A stretch of 64,000 bases of DNA from Mantamonas sphyraenae (Eukaryota; CRuMs; Mantamonadidae). The notes beneath the pieces were generated by a model. It saw only the letters and a program-made list of their open reading frames with translations. It was not told the origin of the DNA and made no database searches. Where the stretch lies: the NCBI GenBank assembly GCA_026936335.1, contig JAPMXV010000069.1, forward strand, positions 186,001-250,000, written 5' to 3'. This document shows, piece after piece, positions 10,188 to 19,051 of this stretch (its first letter is position 1; every line of letters begins with the position of its first letter). The translations under genes were made by a program, and so were the position numbers.

Positions 10188-11472
10188 ATGGGTGGGCGGA
10201 ATAGCAAGTTGCGGGACAAGCTAAAGGACAAAGAGGTGAACGAGCTGGTTTCGGAAAGCCACTGTGGGTTGTGTGGAGGGGAGAGAGGCAAGAATGTGCG
10301 GAGGGTTTCGGAAGAGTCTGACAACACAGGGCGGATGTGGGTGGGTGTGGGACCACACAGTCAATGCGGCAGAGGTGAAGGCGCTTTACGAGCACTTCAA
10401 GTCGATCTCGTCGTCAATCGACAACGACGGGGTTATCGACATGGAAGAGTTCCAGCAGGCGCTGGGGTTGTCGGACTCGGTGTTTGCCAAGCGCATCTTT
10501 GGCGTGTTTGACGAGAACTCGGACCACGAGATCAATTTTGACGAGTTTGTGGCGGGGATGAGTGTGCTGTGCAAGGGCACGACGGACGAGAAGATGAAAT
10601 GTGAGTTGGTTGGGGCGTTGCGGGGCGTGGAGAAGGCAGGTCCCTGGAAAGAACGGCTCGGCAGAAGCTCTGGTGGCGCGACGGTGCAAGAGGGTGCAGA
10701 GGAGATGTGGACGCGCAGTGCATGGCGTGTGGTTGCATGGAGAGAGTCTGAGAGGGAGGGTTGCAAAGGTGGAACGAGCATGGATGGGTTTGTCTTGTGT
10801 GTGGAGAGGAAGGGCGGGAAAGGGGCCGTTTTCGGCGCGTGGGCGCTAATGGGTGCAGGGTGTCGTGAGCGAGGAGAGGATGGGGAGGGCGTTGTGCATA
10901 GGATGTGGGCACAGGCGTGAGAGGGTGGGTGTGGTGTGTGTGCGGCAGTGGGCAGGCAGTGCGAAAGGCGGGGGGAGGGGTGCAAGAGCAGAGGCGGAGG
11001 GCAGGGATGAACAAAGGGGCAAAAAGGAAGCTTGCGCGGCCAGGGACTGACACGGAATCGGATCGGTGTGCACGACGGCGGGGCTGTGTGTTTGCTGGGC
11101 AACATAGTCTCGTTTGCAATTTATGATATTGACGGAGACGGACACATTGACAAGGACGAGCTGTTTGAAATGCTAAAGGCGTCGTTGAGCGAGAACTACC
11201 TGGTGGATCTGAGCGACCAGCACCTGCGCTCGCTGGTGGACGCGACATTCAGCGAGGCGGACGAGAACGACGACGGAAAGATCTCGTATGAGGAGTACAA
11301 AATCATGGTGGGGAACCACCCGTCGATCATCGACAACATCAGCATCAACCAGAGTGTGCTTGAGCTGCCGAACAACAGCAACAGTAGCAGTAGTAGTAGC
11401 AGCAGCAGCAGCAGCGGGGGTTCGGGGAGGAAGCGATTTGGGAGTGTGGGGGGAAAGGGGAAAAGGAGGTGA
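10188..11472 (+). CDS. Calcineurin-B-like EF-hand calcium sensor with N-myristoylation motif (3 exons)
   Basis: Exons 10188-10263, 10361-10600 and 11108-11472; introns of 97 and 507 bp with GTGGGT/CACAG and GTGAGT/ATAG ends. The reading frame is kept exactly across both junctions and gives 226 aa. The start MGGRNSKLR carries Gly2, Ser6 and Lys7, the consensus for N-myristoylation. Four EF-hands follow: the first degenerate (DNDGVIDMEEF), then DENSDHEINFDE, DIDGDGHIDKDE and DENDDGKISYEE. The joins HFNAAEVKALYEHF and KMKFSFAIYD, together with NHPSIIDNIS after EF4, resemble plant-type CBL sensors more than classical calcineurin B. The C-terminus is a serine run plus a basic tail. Probable role: membrane-bound Ca2+ sensor for a kinase or phosphatase (family knowledge; partner not seen). 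Confidence 0.88.
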
Positions 11473-11519
11473 AGGTGAAAGCCTCATGTTCATGGATTGC
11501 ATTGCATTGCCGCCGCCGC

Positions 11520-13724
11520 TCAGTACTCGTCGTCGTCGTGGGGCTCCAGAATGAGACGCTTCTTGCCATGGTAGTTCTTCTCGACGGGCAGGGGCTCGTG
11601 CAGCTTGGCCTTTTGCACCTCGAGAAACTGGAGGGCCATGGCCTTTTCGGTCGCAGTCATCTTTGTGTCGTCGCGCCTGCGCTGCTTCTCGGCGTCGGCC
11701 ATTTGGTTCTCGAGCTCGTTCTTGAAGCGGCGGGTCTGCGCCTTGCGCTGCTGGGCCTTGCGCTTCTCTTGCTCCTCAAACTCGATGCGCTCGTTCTCCC
11801 ACTCCTGGACCTGGCGCTCCCACTCGCGCTTCTCTTGCTCCTCACGGCGCTTCTTCTCCTCAAGCTGTGCGGCGAGGACGGCTTTGGTGCGCTCGTTCTC
11901 CTCCTTGATGCGGCGGCGTCGCTCCAGCTGGACCTGGCGCTGCTGCTCGTCGTAGGCGGCCTGTTCGCGAGCGGCACGCTCCTCGTCCTCACGCTCCTTC
12001 TCCTCCATGGTCTTGCCAACCTTCATCTCGTAGTGGCGCATGCGCTTCTTCTGATTCTCGAGGCGCTGGTCGAGAGCAGCCTGGCGAGCGGCCTCCTGGG
12101 CCTCGATGAGGCGGTCGTACTCTTCCTGTGCGCGCCTGTCCTCCTCCTGGATCTGTTTCATCTCTTCCTTCTTGATTTCCCGCTGGCGCTCGTTCTCCTC
12201 CATGACTTTGCGGAAGTGCTCCTTCTGGGCCATCTTGTTCTCCAGACGTTGACGTTCCTCCTCCTCCAGCTCGCGCTGGATCTCGGCCAGCACCTTTTCC
12301 TCCTCTTCCAGGCGCTTGCGGCGCTTCTCTTCCTCCAGCTGGCGGGACAGCATCAATTGCCGCTCGCGCTCCTCTTTGATCTGGTGGTCACGTTCCAAGC
12401 GGGCCTGTTCCTTGGCCGCCTCTTCTGCTTGGTACGCGAGGAGCTGTTCCTGTTCCATCTTGGCGTACATCTGGAGTAGGGATTGGTTAGGGATTGGTGT
12501 GGGATTGGTGTGGGATTGGAGTTGGGGGTGGTTAGTGTGGGTGGTAAAAACAAAAAGGAATTGTGTTGATCGGGGCACAGGTTGGGCAGGTTGAGACTCA
12601 GAAAAGAACTGTCTAATGGTATTGATGCTTGTTTCACTGAGCTGACCGCGAACGGGGCTCTCGAAAGTAGCTGGTTCAATATCTTTCATCATAGTCAACG
12701 GCACACGCAGGGAATTGTGGCAGGGAAAGGCATACAGAGGCATGCAAAGGCGAGATGAAGGCGGATGGGAGGGTGGGAGCATGAGAGCATGAGAGCATGG
12801 GAGCATACCTCTTCTTCCTCCTTGCGCTGCTTGCGGATGCGTTCCTGCTCCTGGCGCTGCTGGTCGAGGATGTCGCGAAGACGCTGCTTTTCGCGCTCGC
12901 GCACCTGGATCTCACGCTGCTCGCGTGCGAGCTGGGCCTGGAGAGCGGCTTCCTCGAGCTTGCTCCACTCATCCTCATCTTCATCTTCGCCGAGCGTAAG
13001 GACGGCGTCGATGGAGCGGGTGGAGCGGGCGGTGCTCTGCTGGGAATCGTCGCCGCTCACTTGCGACCGGGCCGACTTTCGATCGCTTTGGCTGACGTCG
13101 GAGCGCTCGGAGCGTGTGGAGCGTGCCGACTGGCGGCCAGTGCTGCGAGCAGAGGATGCACCTGCGTCGCGTGCAGAGTCCTGCTGTGTGTCGGGGTGGG
13201 GGAAAGGACCGGGAGGTAGGGGACGGGGCGGTGTGAGGGGTGGGGGCACATCTTGCGGATGTCGCGCAACGGTCGGAAAACGCGGAGGCGGGGCAGCGCG
13301 GCAGGGCGCAGGAGGGAGGGGCAGGGGAGGCAGATGCAGGGACATTGGGCTAGTGGATGGCAGTGGAGGTGCAGGGGCGTGCGGAAACAGGGGTGGGTGT
13401 CCGCGAGTAGGCGTGCAGGAGAGGCTGCGCGGAAAGGGGCAAGAGGGGTGATTCGGCCCGTTGGAAAAAGACGGGTACCTTTTGACTGCGAGACGAGGAG
13501 ACGGAGGAGCTTCCGCGCTGGCGGCGGATGGCCTTTGTGATGTTGTTGAGGTGGGCATTCTGCACAGAGCCTTTGGCCATAGCCTGGTCGAGTTCGCCGC
13601 TGGCAAACATGACCTCGTCGCCCTCGAGGCCGGTGCCCGTGCCCTTGATGAGCTTGTCGTTGATGCGGTTGAGAAGGTTGTTCTTCAAGCGCAGTTTGCG
13701 CTGTTCCGGCAGTGTGGGTGCCAT
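11520..13724 (-). CDS. TPH-domain-like coiled-coil protein (3 exons)
   Basis: Exon 1 13724-13479 (MAPTLPEQRKLRLKNN...), exon 2 13180-12809, exon 3 12470-11520. Introns are about 297 bp (13181/13184-13478) and 338 bp (12471-12808). All junctions are in phase 0; total is about 522 aa. The acceptor of intron 1 is a CAGCAG tandem, so exon 2 may gain one Gln. Exon 2 begins with a Ser/Arg-rich repeat (SARSTRSERSD). From there on the protein is an almost continuous Glu/Arg/Gln helix (for example LEEEKRRKRLEEEEK), typical of the trichohyalin-plectin-homology family found in cilia-associated proteins (CFAP45/CFAP53/trichoplein class). The assignment to cilia is inference only. Intron 2 is clearly more AT-rich than its surroundings. 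Confidence 0.8.
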
Positions 13725-13898
13725 GCGGTGAGAATTGGGATTGGGTGCAGGGTTTTGTTTGGGGGAAGGAGGGTGGGGCGAGTGAAATGGTTCATTCGGA
13801 CAGAGGTTGGATGATGAAAGGGGAGGGGCGTGTGGGGCGGGAAGGGAATGTGGGAAGAGCTGGGTAGGGGAGTGCGCGCTGGGTGGGGCAACAGTGAC

Positions 13899-15608
13899 AT
13901 GGACGACATTGTGAAGCTGAACATCGGCGGGCGGCGGTTCACGACGACAAAGGGTACGCTGGTGCGGGGAGAGGAGGATGGGAACTTCTTTGTGGGACTG
14001 GTGGAGGGATTGGTGCCGTCTGTGAAGTTGGAGGACGGGGTGGAGGGTGACGGGAGTGGGGAATTCTTTGTGGATCGGGACCCGGAGTACTTTGGGGTCA
14101 TTCTCCACTACCTGCGCACAGGGAACCTGACGGTGCCGGAGGATATGGACGTGCATGCGTTGGTGGAGGAGGCAGACTTTTACGGGGTGGGGCGGCTGCA
14201 GGAGGAGCTGAACAAGTCGTTGTACGAAGAGGCGTGCAGCGGGGACTACCTGGGCAGCCTGGACGGGACAGTGGGGGAAGAGGTGAAGCACGTGGCGTAC
14301 GACGGCCAGTATGTGGCCGTGTGCACAGGCAGCGGCAGGCTGGTGTGCTACACCCAGACGCGCGTTGGGTGGAAAAAGATGTTTGAAGCCGGTGGGGTTG
14401 CAGAGAACGAGGAGGTGGTGGTGGCGGTGGACGAAGACGATGTGGTGGAGGTGGAGGTGGAGGGAGGCGCTGTGGATTTGGCACAGTGCGACGGACTGTG
14501 CATCAGCAGCCCTGCGCTGGACTACCTGGACGACGGGTTGGCGGAGGAGGGAGGGGAAGACGACGCAGAGAACGCCGTGTTTGAGATGAATGTGGCACGT
14601 GCACTGAAACGGAAAAAGGTGTATCTGGCGGCACGGGTGGGGCCAGAGATCCACATCTGGGAGTGCTTGGGAGGGGAGAAGCTCGGGGTGGTTGCGCTGG
14701 AAAGCGCAGAGGACATGGACTTGATGTTTACGTGGGTGCTGAAGGGCACAGACGTGCTGGTGACGGTGGGCTCGTCGGGCAACGTGGCAGTGGTGTTTTT
14801 CACGGGCGATCAGGAGGCGCTGCGACACCGGCAGATTGCGAGCGGGACACGGATCACGGCGACGGCGGCGTCGATGCAAGGGGAGCTGTTTTATGCAACG
14901 TGCGAGGGGAAGATCATGCGTATTATGCCGTGGAGCAACAACTCGCTGGGTCTGGTGTACGACACGAGCCAGGACGACGAGCTGGGCGAGGTGGGGGAGG
15001 AGATCACAAGCCTGGCGGTGCGCACAGGAGACTATGCGTACACGACGTACCACCGAAGCAAAACAGTGGTTGCGTACGGGACACGTCGTGGCGTAGTACG
15101 GGTGTTGGGGCCAATTGCAAACGAGCAGCGGAACTACGACTTTTACTGCTTGCACACGCTGCGTGCACACCGGGACGCAGTGGGCTCCATTCACTTTCGA
15201 TCGGGCCGCATGATTGTACGCAGCGAAAGCGGACGGGTGCGTGTGTACCAAGTGCCGAAGGTGGCGTTGAATCTGCGGAAGCAGCGTGTTCGCACGGAAG
15301 TGACGTATGCGCTCGACGGGAGCGAGGTGGCATTGGGGCCAGTGTACGGCGTGCGTCATGCAATGAGTGTGGAGCATGGGTTGTTTCTGGTGTTGGATGG
15401 CCCACGATGTGTGGTGTACGACGCCGAGAGTGGGGAGCGGCTGCGCGTGCTGCTTGCGGTGGACGGCAGCCGTGTGCTGGATGCCATGGTGTCGCAGCCG
15501 TTGCCTGGAGTGGAGAGCTTTCTCGTGACGGTGCATGGGAGCGGCAGCGTGCAGGTGTGGGATGTGGAGCGGGTGATGGGTGGAGAAGGTGAGGGTGAGG
15601 GGAGGTGA
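13899..15608 (+). CDS. KCTD3/SHKBP1-like BTB (T1) plus WD-like beta-propeller protein
   Basis: About 569 aa from the ATG at 13899 (MDDIVKLNIGGRRFTT), which begins exactly at the conserved first strand of a potassium-channel-tetramerisation BTB domain; upstream in-frame residues are non-conserved. The BTB runs to about residue 110 and includes FFVDRDPEYFGVILHYLRTG and the closing EADFYGVGRLQEEL. The remainder is beta-strand-rich with weak WD-type repeats (for example LYFVTCEGKI-like and HTLRAHRDAVGSIHF), matching the KCTD3/SHKBP1 layout of a BTB followed by a propeller. Such proteins often act as adaptors or Cullin-3 substrate receptors; the target is unknown. A segment near residue 170-190 is acidic. 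It is divergent from the TPH-like gene by 174 bp. Confidence 0.87.
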   Translation: MDDIVKLNIGGRRFTTTKGTLVRGEEDGNFFVGLVEGLVPSVKLEDGVEGDGSGEFFVDRDPEYFGVILHYLRTGNLTVPEDMDVHALVEEADFYGVGRLQEELNKSLYEEACSGDYLGSLDGTVGEEVKHVAYDGQYVAVCTGSGRLVCYTQTRVGWKKMFEAGGVAENEEVVVAVDEDDVVEVEVEGGAVDLAQCDGLCISSPALDYLDDGLAEEGGEDDAENAVFEMNVARALKRKKVYLAARVGPEIHIWECLGGEKLGVVALESAEDMDLMFTWVLKGTDVLVTVGSSGNVAVVFFTGDQEALRHRQIASGTRITATAASMQGELFYATCEGKIMRIMPWSNNSLGLVYDTSQDDELGEVGEEITSLAVRTGDYAYTTYHRSKTVVAYGTRRGVVRVLGPIANEQRNYDFYCLHTLRAHRDAVGSIHFRSGRMIVRSESGRVRVYQVPKVALNLRKQRVRTEVTYALDGSEVALGPVYGVRHAMSVEHGLFLVLDGPRCVVYDAESGERLRVLLAVDGSRVLDAMVSQPLPGVESFLVTVHGSGSVQVWDVERVMGGEGEGEGR

Positions 15609-15652
15609 GTGATGATGCGATTGTTGGGAACGGACTGTCCGCGCGAGGGGAT

Positions 15653-16411
15653 TTATGATGATGTTGTGGAGGTGGTGCTGGCTGTGCTGGCTGTGTTGGA
15701 TGTGCTGGCTGTGATGAGATGTTCTTCTTTGTCGAATACAGAGCCTGTGTGGCGGAGTTGGATGAGGTCGTTGAGGACAGCCTCGACTTTGGCAAACTGC
15801 TTCTTGTCCTTGTCCTTGGCCATCATGTTGACGAGAAGCATGGTGTCTGTGGGCACAATGTCACCTTGGTAGGTGTGACCCTTGATGTCCATGAGGACGG
15901 CGGAGGAGGAGGAGGAGGAGGACGGGAGGACCTTGAGGCGGCCGACCTCGCCTGTGTCGCCGCGCAGGTCGATGGCGTGCTTTGTGTCGGTTTGGATAAT
16001 AAAGTGGCGCAGACTGACGTTTGTGGGGATGCGCAGAGGCAGGCGCGTGGCCGGGGCTGAGGCCTTGGCGCGTTTGGCGGCGGGTTTCTTTGTGGACGTG
16101 GAAGCAGCCGCCTTTTCAGAAGGAGCGGAGGAGTGGTCGCTGGCGACGCTGGAGTTGTCATCGGCGTCTTGCGAGTCGTCGTCGTCGTCGTCTTCGTCAC
16201 GGTGCTTGCGTTTGCTGGGGCATGGGGGGAAATGGGTTGGGGGGACCGGGGGGGGGAGGCAGGCCGACCGTAGACAGGCCAGCTATGACACTCTCATCAT
16301 GCACAGTGGCATGTGTCAGAGAGCATTGTGTGACTGTTCAGGGAGTCTTCCTCGGTGGACAACTATGTTCACCGAGCTGTTCTCCGAGCGGGTCGGCAAC
16401 TGAATTGTCAT
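15653..16411 (-). CDS. BIN4-like protein (putative topoisomerase VI-associated factor); first exon tentative
   Basis: A clear coding block ends at 15653. Its conserved core reads AIDLRGDTGEVGRLKVL, then MDIKGHTYQGDIVPTDTMLLV, then FAKVEAVLNDLIQL, a pattern I associate with plant BIN4 (a topoisomerase VI complex component). The core is preceded by an acidic, then Ala/Lys/Pro-rich segment, as in DNA-binding proteins. No Met precedes the core in its frame, so an upstream exon is needed. One consistent model is an ATG at 16411, exon 1 to 16373 (donor GTGAAC) and exon 2 from 16204 (acceptor GCAAG). The acceptor at 16215 (CCCCAG) is an alternative but needs another donor. The family call is from memory of the motif and not from alignment; the gene itself is well supported. 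Confidence 0.62.
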
Positions 16412-16763
16412 GAGCACGGAGAGCAAGGCGTTTGCACCGGTGGCAGGGAATGTGATCTACGTGGTGAATCTGAGCATCGACGAGGACACGGTGGAGGCGT
16501 TTCTGGGGTGGCTGAAGCCACACGTGGGTGAGATGTTGGAACTGCCAGGGTTTGTGGCGGCGCAGGTGTGCAAGCGAGAGGATTTGGTGGAGGCAGAGGG
16601 TAATGGACGCGTGGGCTACACGTGCATGTATGTGTTGGAGGACAGGGCGGCCATGCAAGCATACTTTGACGAGCACGCGGCGACGATGCGTGGGGACGGG
16701 GTCAAGCGTTTTGCGGGCAAGTTTGAGGCTGTGCGGAGCGTGCTGGACGTGGGAGAGGAGTGA
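16410..16763 (+). CDS. DUF4286 family small protein
   Basis: A 117-aa single-exon gene. The sequence VIYVVNLSIDEDTVEAFLGWLKPHVGEML, the central tyrosine-rich strand (GYTCMYVLEDRAAMQAYF) and the ending KRFAGKFEAVRSVL match the compact alpha/beta ferredoxin-like layout of DUF4286. From general knowledge this family is common in Bacteroidetes and related bacteria and sporadic in eukaryotes. No catalytic residues are known for it. It sits head-to-head with the BIN4-like gene, and its start codon overlaps the proposed start of that gene. Confidence 0.75.
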   Translation: MSTESKAFAPVAGNVIYVVNLSIDEDTVEAFLGWLKPHVGEMLELPGFVAAQVCKREDLVEAEGNGRVGYTCMYVLEDRAAMQAYFDEHAATMRGDGVKRFAGKFEAVRSVLDVGEE

Positions 16764-16835
16764 GGAAGAGGGGGAAGGAGAATGGAGTGTGTACGCGAAA
16801 AATGGAACCCATCATGAGTTTACTGTGGCTATCAA

Positions 16836-19005
16836 TCACAACGTGAGCGAGGAGGCAAGGAGGACGAGTGCAACCAGGGCAGCCACAGAGACGGAGAGGT
16901 GGGAGGAGGCACTCTCGAGCGCAAAGGTGTAGACGTCGGACTTGGAGGCGCCACGCATGGAGCTGCTGACGGCGACGCCAACCTTGACGTCCTTGTCTTT
17001 CTGGCCGGAATAGGCCGGGGTTGTGCAGGTGATGCTGTTGCCGTCGGAGGCTGCAGACACGCTGCTGCAGGCCTGGCCGTTCAGGTGGACGGCAGTCATG
17101 GAGGCAAGGTGGGTGCCCTTGACGGTGATCTTTGTGCCGCCTGTGATGGAGCCCTTGGACGGGGAGATCTCGGAGATGGTGGGCCAGGTGGAGGTGTCCT
17201 TGGCACGCTGTGCGGTGCAGACCTCGGTAGCAGCCGGGCAGGTGAGGGTGCCGACAAAGCCAACCACAGAGGTGTCGCCTGCAGCGGTGCACTCGAACCA
17301 GGAGTTGCCTGCGCGGAGGTGGAGGTGGACGACGTTAGGGTCGGTGGCGTCTGCGACACAGGCGGTCTGGAAGCAGGTGCCGGATGCAGTGCTGGGCACG
17401 GTGTACTCTGAGGTGATGAGCTTGCTCTCAAAGCAGCGGGAGGCGTTGTTGTAGTTTTCGCCGCGGGCATCCTGGAACTGGGACGGGTTTGCGGGGGCAA
17501 CCAGGCAATTGCCGTTGCTGAACGGCTGTGCAAAGGCGCAAAAGTCGGCGAGGGCATTTGTGCCGCCGACGGTGGGGCGGTTGGCGTAGTACTGGTACCA
17601 GGGGTCGGTGCAGATGGCGTCGGTGTCGGAAGTGCCGCAGGTGTACTGCTGAACGGGGCAGTAGCCCTTGAAGGTGCGATCCTGAGTGCAGGTGCTGGGC
17701 CAGGAGGTTTGGGGCAGGGTGGCGGGTGCGGAGCACTGGGTGTAGCCGTAGCCGGTCCATGCGTCGCAGCGGCCGGTGGCAAAGGCGCAGCCCTTGCGGT
17801 AGCCCCAGGTGAGGGTCTCTGCCTTGAAGGAGGCGGAGCGCTTGTACCAGCCGCTGTCCTCGAGGGCAGCAAAGGTGAGGCCGGTGATGACGGGAGGCAG
17901 GGTGCCGGTGGCGCCGGTCATGAGGGCGTTGTTGAAGAGACGGGTCTCCCAGTGGGAGCCAGCGGTGCCTGAGGAGCCGCCGTTCTCGATCTCGGGGCCA
18001 AGGAGAGTGGGGCAATTGAAGTGATCGCGAGCCCAGGCGACGCTCTGGGGACCATCGAGGTAGGAGATGGTGTGCGTCATGGAACCCTGGGTGTAGTTGT
18101 GCTCCTTGATGGGCTGGGTGATGTTCCACTCGGAGAAGCGGTCCTTGCTGAAGCCGAGGACGTGGATGATCTCGTGGAGAGCCACCTTGTTGGCGCGGTC
18201 GAGAGCGACGCCCGTGGCGGCGGGATCGACGGCGCCGGGGCCAAAGTTGAGCTGGCCAGCGATGGCACGGCCGTTCTGGTCCTTCTGGCACATGGAGGCG
18301 TAGGCAATGGTGTTGCCGAGGTGGGAGGTGGGATGTGCGGAAATGAGCAGGACGAGGTCGGTGTTGGGAGAGCCGCCCTGACTGGCGAGGTAGTTTCCTG
18401 GGACGGCGACACCGCCCTGGGAGCCACAGCGCGTGTTGTTGGTCAGATTGAGGGCTCCCTGGACGGGAGCGACCTCGAGCCAGGCACGAAGCCAGCCAAC
18501 GGCGACGTTGACGGTGTCGACAATGGCAGTGCGCTTGGCGGCGGTGAGAACGTCTTTGGCGGCGCAGGTGGCAGTGGTCTCTTGGTTCTGTGCGTTGAGG
18601 ATCTTGACAGAGTCACCGGTGGCGTAGCAGGTCCACTGAGGATCGTTGTCGAGGGTGGAGAAGTCGACGTGGACGCGGATGGGCGAGGTTTGCGATGAAG
18701 CGAGCAGGCGGCGGGAGGGGGCGGGAGAGTTCCCGGACGGGAGCGCGTAGTTTTGGGGCACGGTGGTCACGCCGTGGTGGGTGGCCTGGTGTGCTTCGTT
18801 GTCATGCAAGCAGTGGTGTGCAGACACCTGGGAGGAGGCCAGGAGGAGGAGCAGGGTGGCCAGGATGGGGAGCAGGGTGGAATCTGGGAAGGGGGAAGGT
18901 GGGTGGGGGGGGATTAGGGATTGGGATTGGGATTAGGGAAAGGGGAGAGGGGGGGGGGGGGAGGAAGGAGGGGGGGGGGGGGGAGGAAGGAGGGGTCGTA
19001 CTCAT
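16836..19005 (-). CDS. Leishmanolysin-like metalloprotease (M8) with IPT/TIG domain and C-terminal hydrophobic tail
   Basis: The main exon runs from 18883 to 16836. The signal peptide core (STLLPILATLLLLLASS) starts right at the acceptor, and a 4-nt first exon (ATGA, 19005-19002, donor GTACGA) restores the initiator Met in frame (intron 18884-19001, 118 bp). Total is about 683 aa. The zinc motif HEIIHVLGF lies near residue 239. The third metal His and Met-turn follow (GSHWETRLFNNALMTG, near 312), as in M8 peptidases. Many paired cysteines follow, then one IPT/TIG domain (SPSKGSITGGTKITVKG, near 570-655). The last 20 residues are hydrophobic without a basic stop, suggesting a GPI anchor. The enzyme is probably cell-surface. 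The intron contains long C/G runs. Confidence 0.9.
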
Positions 19006-19051
19006 TGTGGGTTGTGGGTTGAAGAATTCCAGAGCGGTTTTGTTGGATGTG

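Noticed and set aside
10188..11472. Classical calcineurin B subunit
   Set aside because: Degenerate EF1, the HFNAAEVKALYEHF segment and the NHPSIIDN end fit CBL-type sensors better; calcineurin B is kept only as an alternative.
12477..12531. Interstitial telomere repeats (TTAGGG-like)
   Set aside because: Units are irregular (GGGATTGG with occasional TTAGGG) and confined to introns; no tandem perfect telomere array.
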